DNA of 64,000 nucleotides. Source: an uncultured Poribacteria bacterium. GTDB taxonomy: Bacteria; Poribacteria; WGA-4E; WGA-3G. Where the stretch lies: NCBI GenBank assembly GCA_951828515.1, contig OX639992.1:2830217-2894216 (forward strand), given 5' to 3'. The notes beneath the pieces were generated by a model. It was not told the origin of the DNA. It searched no databases and saw nothing but the letters and a program-made list of their open reading frames with translations. A program made the position numbers and the translations under genes. Shown here piece by piece: positions 1-10,512 of the stretch (positions within the stretch are counted from its first letter, which is position 1; the number at the start of each line of letters is the position of its first letter).

Positions 1-312
1 CAGGTAGCCCTCACTTCTGCCAACGCGATGGGGGCACAGGAGGCTGCCGATATCCCGCTACGCACCGCTCAAGAGATGCTTGTCACGGCTGAAAACGCAA
101 TGAATGCTGGGGATGTAGAGCAGGCATATCGACTCGCACTCCGCGCGTATCTTCACGCACGAATCGCAACTGAAATCGCCATCGCAATTCGTGAGGAAGC
201 AAACGCTCAAGAGGTACAGGCGCAGCTCACACTCGCCGAGCAGAATGTTGACGAAGTGCTCCAGAGACTTGAGACGATGAAAACTGAACTTGAGGCGTTA
301 CAGAAATTCTGA
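1..312 (+). CDS. DUF4398-like envelope protein, 5'-truncated by window edge
   Basis: The frame is open from the first base, so the ATG at 28 is probably internal and the true start lies outside the window. The visible ~103 residues are Ala/Glu-rich and helical. The pattern of short helices with alternating Ala (a hairpin around residues 30-60, then a Leu/Glu heptad coil to the end) resembles the DUF4398 domain of OmpA-associated lipoproteins. The next gene carries a similar N-terminal region fused to an OmpA-like domain, so the two are probably related and possibly co-transcribed, although 159 bp containing a palindrome separates them. No catalytic motif is visible. The DUF4398 assignment is by pattern only. 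Confidence 0.6.
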   Translation, partial: QVALTSANAMGAQEAADIPLRTAQEMLVTAENAMNAGDVEQAYRLALRAYLHARIATEIAIAIREEANAQEVQAQLTLAEQNVDEVLQRLETMKTELEALQKF

Positions 313-346
313 GGAAAGCAAGTGCTATAACCGTAGACCCAGACCC

Positions 347-371
347 GGTAGGAGCGGTTTCCTAACCGCTC
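347..371. repeat. GTAG-led palindrome, GCGG/CCGC stem (family E)
   Basis: GGTAG is followed by an inverted repeat whose core is GGTTTCCTAACC with GAGC/GCTC outer arms. Other copies with the same core but GTGC/GCAC outer arms occur near 39208, 39982 and 57117, so the stem changes in compensating pairs. It lies between two genes on the same strand. Confidence 0.7.
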
Positions 372-471
372 TGGAGAGGCTGTGTAACAATTCACGCAAT
401 CTTGGAATATACATTGAACGCGGTCAATTGTCACCGAGAACCCTCTTAACCGATAACCGACAACTATAAAC

Positions 472-2115
472 ATGAAATATTACGGATTTCTACTTTTAGT
501 TACATGCTTTATCGCATCCGGATGCACCGTACCAGAGATTGATGAAGTCATGCTCGCGACACAACTCCAAGACGCGCAGCAGGCGATCAATAATGCGGCG
601 GCGTTGGATGCTGAACCTGTGGTACCGGAAGAATACGGGCGTGCAGTGAAACTTCTGAATTTCGCTCGGAACTCGCAAGAAAAAGGGGATATCCCCCAAA
701 GTGCTGAATTCGCATATCAGGCGGAATTAGTCGCACAGATCGCCGGCGCAAAAGCCCGGCAGCACCACGCTCGGCAAAATGCTGTTACCGTCCGGGAACA
801 GATATACCAACAAATTATAAAGGCACATGAACACGAACTCGAAATCGCGCGTATCCGTGAGGCAATCCTTGAGGAGCGGCTCGCCCGTGCGATGAGCTCT
901 CGCGACAAGGGACAACAGCAGACAGAACAACTTTCAACAGAAATCACACATTTAAAAACATCGTTGCGTCAAGCAGAACTTCGCCTCTCACTCACAGGTG
1001 TAGAATCGCTCGTTAACATTTCAAAATATACCTATCCAACGATCGAAGCAACTGCGGACTATGAACGCGCCCAAGCATCAATCGCTTCAATAACTAACCT
1101 CATTGAACAAGAGGCATTCGTCGAAGCGGAGACTGCTATCTCGAAAGCACAGAGGTTGGTTGACAACCTTTACCAATTGGCGCAGAGAAACCAGAAGGCG
1201 GAGGCAGAAGCCAGAACCATCGCACACATCTCTATTGCGAAAGCAGAAGTAATCATCCAGCGTGCACAGCACCTCAACGCCAGCCAGCACGCACCGCAGC
1301 AGTTTCAAGAGGCAACTGGACAGTTGAAACGTGCAAGACAGGAGTTAGCCACCAATCGCTACGAACAAGCACAACAATTTGCGCAGCGAGCACAACATAC
1401 CGCCGACGAGGCAGTCATGATGGCAGAAGCGGCAGAATTTAGACAACGCGCACAGAGAGAATTAGATCGGCAGGAAGCGGAAGCACAACAAGCGGTTGAT
1501 ACCTTAAACAGGAAACTCACGGCACAAGCAAAGACACAAGTTCCGCAGTTAGAGGCGCGGCTCTATGAACTTGCCACTGCGGCTTATGCAAAGGCAAAAA
1601 CCGCATTCGTAAACAAGGAATATGAGGTGGCTGTCAAAACTTCCGCTGAGGGCAGCGATTATCTGGAACGCGCCATTGCAAACGCACAACAGATAACGTC
1701 GGCGAAGTCAGATTTACTAAAAGCAGCAAGGCAAATCCCTAAAGCCTCCGTTATAGAGCTGGAGAATAGTGTCCTCATCCGGATCAGAGGTAACGCGTTT
1801 GCCTATGGCAGCACGCAACTTCAAAAAGTATTTTCCCCGACGTTTGAGCAGCTCGCAAGGGTCTTACGTAGAGATGGTTTCAGTCGTTACCCTGTCCGAA
1901 TTGAGGTACACACGAGTGCCTTGGGAAATGCGAACGTCAATCGAAATGTAAGTATGGGGCGAGCAGACACAATCAAGAGATCCCTTGTTGAAGAACGTGT
2001 CAATCCGGAACGTCTCACCGCTGTAGGTCTCGGAGAAACCCAGCCTATCGTCGAAGATGGCGTGAACAAAGAGGTACAGAACCGCAGGATCGATATAATT
2101 ATCAAGACAAACTGA
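472..2115 (+). CDS. OmpA-family lipoprotein with long coiled-coil region
   Basis: 547 residues. The N-terminus is a lipoprotein signal ending in the lipobox IASGC (Cys18), so the protein is probably anchored in the outer membrane. Residues 20-105 resemble DUF4398. Residues 105-425 are Gln/Ala/Glu-rich helical coil with many AQ.A repeats. Residues ~432-547 form an OmpA-like domain, with the RAD and NRRIDI signatures near the end. Oddity: the family's Asp in the TDxxG motif is replaced (HTSALG here), while the Arg of the RA motif is kept, so diaminopimelate binding may be weaker or altered. The likely role is tethering the outer membrane to peptidoglycan or spacing the envelope. The ATG at 472 is chosen because it gives the complete lipoprotein signal. 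Confidence 0.85.
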   Translation: MKYYGFLLLVTCFIASGCTVPEIDEVMLATQLQDAQQAINNAAALDAEPVVPEEYGRAVKLLNFARNSQEKGDIPQSAEFAYQAELVAQIAGAKARQHHARQNAVTVREQIYQQIIKAHEHELEIARIREAILEERLARAMSSRDKGQQQTEQLSTEITHLKTSLRQAELRLSLTGVESLVNISKYTYPTIEATADYERAQASIASITNLIEQEAFVEAETAISKAQRLVDNLYQLAQRNQKAEAEARTIAHISIAKAEVIIQRAQHLNASQHAPQQFQEATGQLKRARQELATNRYEQAQQFAQRAQHTADEAVMMAEAAEFRQRAQRELDRQEAEAQQAVDTLNRKLTAQAKTQVPQLEARLYELATAAYAKAKTAFVNKEYEVAVKTSAEGSDYLERAIANAQQITSAKSDLLKAARQIPKASVIELENSVLIRIRGNAFAYGSTQLQKVFSPTFEQLARVLRRDGFSRYPVRIEVHTSALGNANVNRNVSMGRADTIKRSLVEERVNPERLTAVGLGETQPIVEDGVNKEVQNRRIDIIIKTN

Positions 2116-2121
2116 AGACTC

Positions 2122-2409
2122 GTGCAACACAAAGACCCTTATCTCGTCAATCAGGTCGCAATGAGCCTGTTTGGAGATAGATATATCATCATTTACGGGA
2201 ATACGATTCAGTTCCACAATCACTGTTACCATCTGCGGTCCATCAATACACCGGGGCATCCATACCGTGGATGCTACTACTTAGAGGACGCGAACACCGG
2301 TTTGGCTATGTCAAGCGATGTCGATTTTGCACCTCTTGGGGCATACGGCACGATTTTCGAGCCGCTGACAGGGGACATTATTGATTGTGAAACAGTACCG
2401 TACGGTTAA
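2122..2409 (+). CDS. small hypothetical protein, possible GTG start
   Basis: An open frame of 95 residues starting at GTG 2122, with an alternative ATG at 2161 giving 82 residues. It begins 7 bp after the OmpA-type gene and ends 70 bp before guaA, on the same strand. The composition is not low-complexity (many aromatic residues, several Cys and His), which favours a real gene. No known motif, signal peptide or membrane segment is recognised. Neither start has a strong ribosome binding site. Confidence 0.45.
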   Translation: MQHKDPYLVNQVAMSLFGDRYIIIYGNTIQFHNHCYHLRSINTPGHPYRGCYYLEDANTGLAMSSDVDFAPLGAYGTIFEPLTGDIIDCETVPYG

Positions 2410-2414
2410 TCGAA

Positions 2415-2440
2415 GTAGGGGCAGGTCTTGTGCCTGCCCA
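2415..2440. repeat. GTAG-led palindrome with TCTTGTG loop (family F)
   Basis: GTAG is followed by GGGCAGG, a TCTTGTG loop and CCTGCCC. The copies at 5584 and 5617 keep the loop but read GGGTAGG/CCTACCC (the second lacks the outer G's), so a C-G pair has become a T-A pair. It sits immediately upstream of guaA. Confidence 0.75.
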
Positions 2441-2478
2441 CTTGAGAAACAGTATCCTGCGGTTAGAAAATCAGAGAT

Positions 2479-4056
2479 ATGACGAACACCAACAACACAA
2501 ACACAGTATCCACACAGCAAGAAACCCTCCTCATTTTGGATTTCGGCTCACAGTACACGCAGCTCATTGCCCGCCGTATCCGTGAGCAAAACGTCTACTG
2601 CGAAATTTATCCGCACACGCTATCCCTTTCACAGATAGAAGCCATCGCACCAAAAGGGATTATTCTCAGTGGTGGACCCGCAAGCGTCTACGAGATGGAT
2701 GCCCCAAAAATTGATCCGAAACTCTTCGAGTTGGAAACACCGATATTAGGCATCTGTTACGGTATGCAACTCATGGCGGCACTGTTAGCAGGCGGGAAGG
2801 TCCATCCAGCGACGCAACGAGAATATGGGCACGCACCCCTCCAAATTCTTGATGCAGCCGATCCGCTTTTCGCAGGGCTTTCCTCACAATTTTCTGCTTG
2901 GATGAGCCATGGCGATCGTATTGAGGCACCACCCGTTGGGTTCCAAACAATCGCACAAACACAGAACGCTCCCATCGCCGCTATGGTGGATCCCGCACGC
3001 GCGTTTTATGGATTACAATTCCATCCTGAAGTTGAACACACCGAGGATGCCGACCGAATTTTGGCGAACTTCACACGTCGTATCTGTGGATGTCGTAACG
3101 CGTGGACAATGCGTGCCTTTATCACCCGCGCCACAGCACAAATACAGGAACAGGTCGGAGATGAACGCGTCCTATGTGCTGTGAGTGGTGGTATCGATTC
3201 GATGGTGCTGGCGACACTCTTATATCAAGCGATCGGAGACGCGCTTGTACCCGTTTTTGTTGACAATGGTCTCCTTCGGAAGAACGAAGCCGCTGAAGTG
3301 CTCAAAACCTGTGAGCAACTCGAAATTCCGCTCGTCGCTGTTGACGCAGTGAAGCCGTTTCTCAATGGATTGGCAGGAGTGACCGATCCGGAAAAGAAGC
3401 GGAAGGTAATTGGGGCACAATTCATCGAAACCTTCAAAACATCGGTACAAGAATTAGAACACAACTTCCGGTTCCTCGCGCAAGGCACACTCTATCCAGA
3501 TGTTATAGAGAGTGTCTCTGTGAAGGGACCGTCGGCTACGATTAAAACGCACCATAATGTTGGAGGACTCCCGTCCGACATGCCGTTTGAATTGCTCGAA
3601 CCCTTCAGAGAACTTTTCAAGGACGAGGTGCGAGCGGTGGGTGCGGAACTGAACATGCCGGCGCACGTCCTCGGGCGACACCCGTTTCCCGGACCGGGAC
3701 TCGCTGTCCGCATTTTAGGCGAAGTTACGCATGAACGTTTAGAGGTACTCCGTTCAGCAGACGCTATCTTTATTTCTGAAATTAAAAAGGCGGGGTTGTA
3801 TGACCAAATTTGGCAGGCTTTGGTTGTGCTTTTGCCCGTCAAAAGCGTTGGCGTGATGGGCGACGCACGGACGTATGAAAACGCGGTCGCACTCCGAGCT
3901 GTCACAAGTAGTGATGCAATGACGGCGGATTGGGCCCGCATACCAAACGATGTGCTTGCCAGAATCTCCAACCGTATCATCAATGAAGTGCAAGGCATCA
4001 ACCGGGTCGTCTACGATATTAGTTCAAAGCCGCCAAGCACGATTGAATGGGAATAG
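2479..4056 (+). CDS. guaA: GMP synthase (glutamine-hydrolysing)
   Basis: 525 residues, the normal length. It converts XMP to GMP using ATP and ammonia released from glutamine. The N-terminal class I amidotransferase domain has the nucleophile Cys93 in GICYGMQ and the His182/Glu184 pair in FHPEVEH. The ATP pyrophosphatase domain has the P-loop SGGIDS at 236-241, where the family usually has SGGVDS. The dimerisation domain carries [14 protein letters not shown] and ends in the characteristic [11 protein letters not shown]. All catalytic elements are present. It stands alone between repeat elements. Confidence 0.98.
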   Translation: MTNTNNTNTVSTQQETLLILDFGSQYTQLIARRIREQNVYCEIYPHTLSLSQIEAIAPKGIILSGGPASVYEMDAPKIDPKLFELETPILGICYGMQLMAALLAGGKVHPATQREYGHAPLQILDAADPLFAGLSSQFSAWMSHGDRIEAPPVGFQTIAQTQNAPIAAMVDPARAFYGLQFHPEVEHTEDADRILANFTRRICGCRNAWTMRAFITRATAQIQEQVGDERVLCAVSGGIDSMVLATLLYQAIGDALVPVFVDNGLLRKNEAAEVLKTCEQLEIPLVAVDAVKPFLNGLAGVTDPEKKRKVIGAQFIETFKTSVQELEHNFRFLAQGTLYPDVIESVSVKGPSATIKTHHNVGGLPSDMPFELLEPFRELFKDEVRAVGAELNMPAHVLGRHPFPGPGLAVRILGEVTHERLEVLRSADAIFISEIKKAGLYDQIWQALVVLLPVKSVGVMGDARTYENAVALRAVTSSDAMTADWARIPNDVLARISNRIINEVQGINRVVYDISSKPPSTIEWE

Positions 4057-4237
4057 TTTTGGCTGTCGGCTATCGGAAACCATCAGCCATCAGCAAGAAA
4101 TTTTTGTGACGGTTGTGTTCAATGGGAATGCCACAGGGTCTTTTTTGCTGAAAGGGTTGTGTAGGCAATCCGTGATGATGGCTTCCGATCGCTTGAAAGC
4201 CGACAGCCGACCGCTGATAGCCGATTGCTAATTGCTA
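4057..4237. repeat. decamer-repeat element after guaA
   Basis: Two runs of the degenerate decamer GCTGATNGCC and its complement (4063-4095 and 4192-4232) flank a short unique core. It lies between convergent genes (guaA and the aminotransferase). The arms are inverted relative to each other, so the whole segment can fold into a long imperfect hairpin. Confidence 0.6.
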
Positions 4238-5419
4238 TTAGGCTGAATAGACTTGCGATGCAGCGTGAACAGCCGCGCCACGCTCTACACGATGCCCCGC
4301 CTCAATGAGAAGTTTTTCTAATGCACTCAGGACGAGCATAACATTTCGTTCGTTTGAAGATTCACCCATCAGCCCGATTCGCCACGCCTTTCCAGCAAAA
4401 ACACCCAAGCCAGCACCGATCTCTATGCCGTAGTCCGCAATTAAGCGTTTCCGAATCGTCGCATCGTCAATGCCGTCAGGAATACGCAGTGTGGTGAGCA
4501 TCGGGGCGCGGTAGTCCTTTTCGGCGGCAGGTTGCAGACCGATCGCTTTTGCCCCCGCCAGTAGCGCGTGGGCATTATGTGCATGCCGTTGATAGCGGGC
4601 ATCTAACCCCTCTTCCAAGATAACGCGCAATGCTTCCCGTAATGCATAGATAAGGGACATTGAGACAGTGTGATGATAACGCCGCTTTTCCTTCTCACCG
4701 TGCCAGTAGTTTTCGAGGAGTGTCATATCAAGATAGAAACTCTGGATAGGGGTTTTTCGGTTCTGAATTACCTCAACAGCACGGTCACTGAAACTAATGG
4801 GTGAGAGTCCCGGTGGAGCGGCGAGACATTTTTGGGTACAACTGTAGGCAATGTCAATGCCGAGGACATCCATATCTACAGGCTGTCCGCCAAGACTGGT
4901 CACACAGTCTGCCAGAAAGAGAGCCCCGCTTTGATGGGCAATCTCAACGGCATCTTTCAGCGGTTGCAGGACACCCGTGGAGGTCTCCCCGTGTACCAAC
5001 GCAACCAGTTTTGGGGTAGGTACTTTCGCGACGGCTTCAGCGATTGTTGCGGCAGAGATGTGTGTACCCCATTCCGCTTCTACGCTTGTCACCACTCCAC
5101 CGCAGCGGGCAGCGATATCGGCTATCCGCTCGCCGAAATACCCTTTGACACCTACGACAACACCATCACCGGGTTCAATAACGTTGGTAAGCGCGGCTTC
5201 CATTCCTGCAGTCCCCGTCCCGGAGACAGGTAATGTCAATCTGTTTTCGGTTCCAAAAACCCGGCGGAGCAGTCCGACTGTGTCGTCCATCACTTCGACA
5301 AATTGAGCGTCTAAGTATCCCAACATTGGGGTCGTCATTGCTTTGAGAACCCGCGCGTTGGCTTCGCTCGGTCCAGGACCGAGTAGCACGCGCGGGGGTG
5401 CTATTAATTCATCGTACAT
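4238..5419 (-). CDS. class V aminotransferase (serine/alanine-glyoxylate type)
   Basis: 393 residues. This is a PLP-dependent fold type I enzyme of the alanine-glyoxylate / serine-pyruvate group. The opening LLGPGPSEAN is the family signature, Asp171 (FLADCVTSLGG) would contact the PLP ring nitrogen, and Lys197 in TQKCLAAPPG is the Schiff-base lysine. It probably transfers an amino group from Ser or Ala to glyoxylate. The exact donor cannot be told from sequence. No partner gene of a glyoxylate or serine cycle is adjacent. Confidence 0.9.
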   Translation of the reverse strand: MYDELIAPPRVLLGPGPSEANARVLKAMTTPMLGYLDAQFVEVMDDTVGLLRRVFGTENRLTLPVSGTGTAGMEAALTNVIEPGDGVVVGVKGYFGERIADIAARCGGVVTSVEAEWGTHISAATIAEAVAKVPTPKLVALVHGETSTGVLQPLKDAVEIAHQSGALFLADCVTSLGGQPVDMDVLGIDIAYSCTQKCLAAPPGLSPISFSDRAVEVIQNRKTPIQSFYLDMTLLENYWHGEKEKRRYHHTVSMSLIYALREALRVILEEGLDARYQRHAHNAHALLAGAKAIGLQPAAEKDYRAPMLTTLRIPDGIDDATIRKRLIADYGIEIGAGLGVFAGKAWRIGLMGESSNERNVMLVLSALEKLLIEAGHRVERGAAVHAASQVYSA

Positions 5420-5805
5420 GGTTATCAGTTTTCAGTTATCAGTTTTCAGTTAGAGAGCCGTTTGTGGCGGATAAAACAAATGTAATTGCCACAGACGTGC
5501 TTGAAAACCGATAACCGAGGACCGCACCCTCCTTTTATAGTAAAGTCGAAAAATAATCGGTAATTCCATCCCGAAAAACCACTGTAGGGGTAGGTCTTGT
5601 GCCTACCCACACATTAGCGGTAGGTCTTGTGCCTACCCACACATTATCTATAATGGGTATCAGTTGTCAGGGGAAGGGTTCTCAGAAGAGGCGTTATCAG
5701 TTAACAGTCATCAGTTAAGAGACCTTGTGGTGGTTGCGTGAATTCCACAAGCCCTTACCGACAACTGAAAACTGATAACTGAAAACTAAAAACAGGATGT
5801 GGCAA
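5420..5805. repeat. gene-free repeat block: decamer arms plus two TCTTGTG palindromes
   Basis: 386 bp without a gene. It holds runs of a CAGTTATCAGTTTT-type decamer on both sides (5428-5455 and 5695-5790), family F palindromes at 5584-5609 and 5617-5640, and a fragment resembling one end of the TTATAGTAAA inverted-repeat element at 5535-5550. Nothing here looks coding. Confidence 0.65.
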
Positions 5806-8800
5806 TTACTCGCCACCACCACCGCCGCCACCGGCAGCACTACCACGAATTTCCAGGTTATTCGCTTGCATGTAACTCATAATCGTCTGGACCTGGCTGA
5901 TTGCATACGTGAGTGCCTGGTTGACTTTCGTGTCTACGGGCGGTGTTGTCTCATATTTTGCCCACAAACGGTTGAAGTAATCCAATGCATCGTTGAAATA
6001 CGCATCGTCGCTATCCGCTAACACCATGTATGCTTCACCAATCTGCACGAGACCGAGGTCTGCATATTTGGTCCCTGGATACGCCTCAATGATCTTCATG
6101 TACTCAGCGATAGCGGCTTCGACAGCAGGTTTCTGTTCCTCACCCTTCGCGAGTTTCGATTCATTTAGCAGAGACGTTGCTTGCTCATACTCGTAGAAAG
6201 CAAGAGCGTTCGCAGTGTCATTGAGATAGCCTTGCGCTGTGGATTTCGACTCCGCACCGATACCGGGCGTATTGATTGCTTTCTGGTAGTTCTCTATCGC
6301 CATCTGATAGAGACGGATCCGTTCCGGTTGCTCCAGCTCTTGCTCGGAGCCTGCGTTGTAGTACTTATTACCGATATTGATAAGCGCATCGGCAGTGTAC
6401 TGACTGTTCGGATACTCAGCGGCGAGGACCTCATTTGCCTCAAACAGCCGGTCATACCAGCGTTGCTTCGCCTCTTCATCGTTAGACTTTTCGGCGGCTT
6501 CACTGAGGAGCTGTGCACATGTCGAGATAGCATACAACGATTCGGCGGCACTCTTGTGAGTCTTGTTCACAAGGCGAACCTTCTCGTATTCTTCAATCGC
6601 TTTCTCAAACTGTTGCGCGGCATAGTGGGATTCGCCGACATGATACTGCCAGAAAGCGGCATCGTTGGCACTCGGATAACGACGCACCATATCACGGAAG
6701 ACCTCGCCAGCGGCAAGGAAATAACTCACCGCTTTTTCGGACATCTCACCGTCAATACCGACCTGCATCCGCCCAAGCTCAAAGTTCGCTGCGGCAGTGT
6801 AATTCAGGGCGGTCTCCGTGTTCTTGCGGAGTCCATCCGATTTCGGGAAGAGCCCCTTATCGACGTAACTCACGAATGTTGTGAGCGGTGTCAGGGCACT
6901 CGTTAAGTCTTGCGGAAGTTTCACGCCAATACCGACAGAATAGTAAATCTGACCGGATTGGAACAGCGAATTTTGCACATACGGAATGACCGTCTGTTTA
7001 TCCGCCTTTTCAACCGGTGCGGCGATCGAAGTGACCTCAAAGAATGTGCCTGCCGCGTTTCGACTTGCATCAATGTAAGGTTGCAGATCTGTGCCTGCCT
7101 CTGTGGAGAAGAGGGAACGCGCTTTGTCGGAATACAGGAAACCGAGGTTATATTGCGCAGCGGATTTCTCTGCTACAGTCGCATTCGGATTTCCTTTCGT
7201 CCGATCGACCGCTTCGACCGCTTCGGTGATCGCTTCATCCAAACGTCCCAATTCAACGTAGAGCGTTGAGCGACGGATACCCGCATCTGCCACCATCGAG
7301 GCAATATTTGTGTTACTTGAACCGCTATATTCTCCGATGAGAGTTTGGAAGGTTTCCAACGCCCGAGACGGTTGTTTCAACTGGTCTTGATAAATCAAGC
7401 CCATCCGGTAGTAGGATTGCGCTTTGACGATGGCATCTTCTACTAACTCAATGGCGTTCTGGTAACTCATCAATGCATCCTGATAAGTTTTCAGTTGCTC
7501 CTCTTGGGCAAATGCCATTGCGAAGTAGGAGCGTCCCTTCATGTCTGCATCGTCCGTGTTCTCAATAATGTATTGATACTCTTGCACCGATGCAGCGTAA
7601 TCGCCGAGAGTGCTATTGAGTTCAGCGAGACGGGAGTGTGCTTGGAAGATAAGGGACTGACGTGCCTCGTCTTCGGTTTGTCCCTCTAATGCGGTAACCG
7701 CTTTGAATGCGTCTGCAGCACCTTTGTTGTCTTCGAGTCCGAGCAACGCCAAACCGGCAGTGTAGTTAGCACTGATGAGGTTGTTCGCATCGTCTGTCAG
7801 CGTGCTCACTTTTTCTGCGGCACTTACAGCGTTCTGTAGGCTTAACTGCTTACTCCCTGCATCCGTCGCCGCTTGCGCGATCTGATAATGACAGACTGCC
7901 GCTTGGTACTGCGCGTTCGGTGCGAGTTCGCTATTCGGGAAAGTTTGCACAAAGAGGAGATACTCTGCAAGTGCTTCATCATAGCGTTTTGCACCATAGT
8001 AAGTGTGACCGATCTTCAGTTGCGAACGACTGCGTGCCTCTTCCGGCGCACCTGTGTTATCGACAATTCGCTTCAGCGATGCCACGAGCGCATCAATATC
8101 GACCTCTTCACTACTGTTTTCAATAGCAGTGGCTTTAATCAAGTCAATATGTCCGAGGGTCTTAAGAACGAGTTCATTGTCGCTGGATGCGTATTTATCG
8201 CTCGCTTCGTCGGCGAGTTGTAGGATAAGGGGCCATTTTTCGGCATCATCCTGCTTCTGTGCCGCGTCGCGATAGGCGAGTGCCAAGCCGTAATATGCTT
8301 CAACAGCGTTGGGGCTATCGGCATAGTCGGAAATCACGCGTTTAAACGCCGATTCGGAGGATTCCAAGAGTGCCGGATTTTCAGAAGCCGCTTGGTAATA
8401 GCAAAGCCCGACGAGGTAGAGCGCATCGTCTGCATATTCACCTGTCGGATTCCCATCGACCACAGCTTGATACTGGACAGCAGCTTCTTCAAACCGTTCC
8501 TCTGCACGGAGCAGGTCAGCGAGTTTAATCGCTGCTAACGAACGGTTGTCAGCGTCGGCAAGCTTGTCTAAAATGCTATTGTAGTAACTAATTGCACCCT
8601 CTTTGTCGCCCTCCTTGACATGACTATTGGCAACGAGAAGGAGTGCGCGTTCGTAGTATTCACTTGTGTCCGGAACAGATGCGTAGCGGTCGCGGGCTTG
8701 CGTCCAGTCACCGAGCATTTCGTGCGAAAGTGCTTCGTTCATGATACAGGCTTCCACCTGAGCGACACGCTCACTGAAATCATCGTAACGTTCCTGGGCG

Positions 8801-10512
8801 ACACCTGGCAGGAATGCATCGTCATTGAACATGGCGGTAGCTTCCTGATATGCCGAAACCGATTTCCGCAAGTATTCCTGATTGAAGTTGCCGCCTGCCT
8901 CGCCTTCCTGATGATCTTCAGGTTTGGCGGCTTCGTAGTAGGAGCGTCCTTCAAAGAATTTACCCATCAACTTGACGAGATGGAACTTCGGTAATGGACG
9001 ATAATCCCACAATTTCGCATATTCTTCAGCGGCTTCAACGTACTGTTTGAATTCAGTCCGCTTGATGTCGGCGAAACGGAGTTGCACCTCAGCCGCGAGG
9101 ATGTCGAACTCGTTATCGTTCTTGTTCTTCTCAATAAACTCGCGGGCAATTGTTTCCAACTCATCTTTGCGTCCGAGATCGTTGAGTGCCCAAATCGCGC
9201 CGTAGAGCGCGTGCGGAGCAACCGGATCCTGCGGATAGTCGTCAACCGTTTTTTGATACCATTGCAGGGAAAGTTCGAGCGTTGCCATTCCGGTTTCAGT
9301 TTCCCCAGCTTTTACCTGATCGCTGCCGAGTTTGTAGTAGGCTTCACCAATCTGGTAGGAGCAGTACGGAATAAAGTCGGTGGCTTCTTCGTGTTCATTG
9401 ATAACACGTTGATACGCTGTGGTTGCCTCACTCCAATTCTGTAAGCGGAAATGGCTATCGGCAATACCGAGTTTCGCTTCGGCGATAAAATCGCTCTCCG
9501 GGTATCCTTCAAGGAGCGTGTTATAGGCAACAATCGCGTTTTCATAGTCCCCTTGATCGAAGTAGGTACGCCCGATGGCAGACTGAATTTCTGATTGGAG
9601 TGTCCGGTCCGCAGTGTTTTGGAGTGCCAACTCGTAGTTGACGCGTGCGTTGTCATAGTCCTTCTGCCGGGCGTAAATCGCACCTTGGTCGAAGTAGGCC
9701 GCCGTGACGTATTGGCTTTCCGGGAACTGCGTGATGAAGTTGGTATACCGACCGATTGCCTCATCGTCCCTACCGAGTTGGTTCAAGCTATAAGCGGCTT
9801 TATACATCGCTTCGGCTTGCAGATCCGGGTAGTTCTTAAATTCCTCTGTAGCGATTTTATCGAACTCCTGATACGCCTGCTCGTAGTTGGATTCATTAAG
9901 GAACGACTGCGCAATCAAGTGCTGTGCGTCATCTTTAAAATCGGAATTTGGGAAACCATCAAGAACAGCTTTGAATGCTTGTCGGGAGTCTTCGTAGTTC
10001 TGCAGTTTATAGTTCAGCTGCCCGATAGCATACCAAGCGTTTTCGACGAAAAGACTATTCGGGAAGTTCTCAATGAGCTGCGTGAACTTCGGTTCCGCCA
10101 ATTCAAACTGCTCCGTCCGATAGAGGATGTGTCCCCAGAGATAGGTTAACCCCTCTTGGTGTTTCGGGATAGTTGCTGTCGGAGCAACCTTTTCGATGTA
10201 CTCAATCGCAGTGTCGTAGTTATTTACATCGCCTGACTGTTCAGCGAGACGTGAGTAACTAACCGCGATCTTATAATTGGCGAGGGTTGCGAAATCCTTG
10301 TCAATAACTTCGGTTTTCACACCACGCTTTGTGGATTCTTCGAGTGCCTCAGCATACTTTTCAATTGCGCCTTCATAATCCGCCTGTCCATACAGATCTT
10401 CAGCGGATTGGAAGAGTTGTTCCACCTTCTTCGAGCTACCCATCATAAAAGGTGAAAGGAGCGCAACTATTAAGGCGAGACCACCAATAATGCCCAAAAT
10501 CCTTGGGTTCAT
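5806..10512 (-). CDS. giant TPR-repeat envelope protein
   Basis: 1568 residues. A single hydrophobic segment near the N-terminus (about residues 5-25) acts as signal anchor or uncleaved signal. The rest is a long series of tetratricopeptide repeats of the BamD/YbgF type, with recurring 34-residue units such as A..Y.A.G..Y...Y..AI..Y..vi..yP.s. The protein ends in a Gly-rich tail of eight Gly in nine residues. Such solenoids usually scaffold envelope complexes or measure distance in the periplasm. No enzyme domain is visible. It lies downstream of a sigma/anti-sigma pair on the same strand, 244 bp away, and could be under its control, which is inference. Confidence 0.85.
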   Translation of the reverse strand: MNPRILGIIGGLALIVALLSPFMMGSSKKVEQLFQSAEDLYGQADYEGAIEKYAEALEESTKRGVKTEVIDKDFATLANYKIAVSYSRLAEQSGDVNNYDTAIEYIEKVAPTATIPKHQEGLTYLWGHILYRTEQFELAEPKFTQLIENFPNSLFVENAWYAIGQLNYKLQNYEDSRQAFKAVLDGFPNSDFKDDAQHLIAQSFLNESNYEQAYQEFDKIATEEFKNYPDLQAEAMYKAAYSLNQLGRDDEAIGRYTNFITQFPESQYVTAAYFDQGAIYARQKDYDNARVNYELALQNTADRTLQSEIQSAIGRTYFDQGDYENAIVAYNTLLEGYPESDFIAEAKLGIADSHFRLQNWSEATTAYQRVINEHEEATDFIPYCSYQIGEAYYKLGSDQVKAGETETGMATLELSLQWYQKTVDDYPQDPVAPHALYGAIWALNDLGRKDELETIAREFIEKNKNDNEFDILAAEVQLRFADIKRTEFKQYVEAAEEYAKLWDYRPLPKFHLVKLMGKFFEGRSYYEAAKPEDHQEGEAGGNFNQEYLRKSVSAYQEATAMFNDDAFLPGVAQERYDDFSERVAQVEACIMNEALSHEMLGDWTQARDRYASVPDTSEYYERALLLVANSHVKEGDKEGAISYYNSILDKLADADNRSLAAIKLADLLRAEERFEEAAVQYQAVVDGNPTGEYADDALYLVGLCYYQAASENPALLESSESAFKRVISDYADSPNAVEAYYGLALAYRDAAQKQDDAEKWPLILQLADEASDKYASSDNELVLKTLGHIDLIKATAIENSSEEVDIDALVASLKRIVDNTGAPEEARSRSQLKIGHTYYGAKRYDEALAEYLLFVQTFPNSELAPNAQYQAAVCHYQIAQAATDAGSKQLSLQNAVSAAEKVSTLTDDANNLISANYTAGLALLGLEDNKGAADAFKAVTALEGQTEDEARQSLIFQAHSRLAELNSTLGDYAASVQEYQYIIENTDDADMKGRSYFAMAFAQEEQLKTYQDALMSYQNAIELVEDAIVKAQSYYRMGLIYQDQLKQPSRALETFQTLIGEYSGSSNTNIASMVADAGIRRSTLYVELGRLDEAITEAVEAVDRTKGNPNATVAEKSAAQYNLGFLYSDKARSLFSTEAGTDLQPYIDASRNAAGTFFEVTSIAAPVEKADKQTVIPYVQNSLFQSGQIYYSVGIGVKLPQDLTSALTPLTTFVSYVDKGLFPKSDGLRKNTETALNYTAAANFELGRMQVGIDGEMSEKAVSYFLAAGEVFRDMVRRYPSANDAAFWQYHVGESHYAAQQFEKAIEEYEKVRLVNKTHKSAAESLYAISTCAQLLSEAAEKSNDEEAKQRWYDRLFEANEVLAAEYPNSQYTADALINIGNKYYNAGSEQELEQPERIRLYQMAIENYQKAINTPGIGAESKSTAQGYLNDTANALAFYEYEQATSLLNESKLAKGEEQKPAVEAAIAEYMKIIEAYPGTKYADLGLVQIGEAYMVLADSDDAYFNDALDYFNRLWAKYETTPPVDTKVNQALTYAISQVQTIMSYMQANNLEIRGSAAGGGGGGGE

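Noticed and set aside
5806-10512. Numerous long frames opposite the TPR gene
   Set aside because: They are antisense shadows of a repeat-rich gene, with Cys/Arg/Ile-biased composition and no ribosome binding sites.
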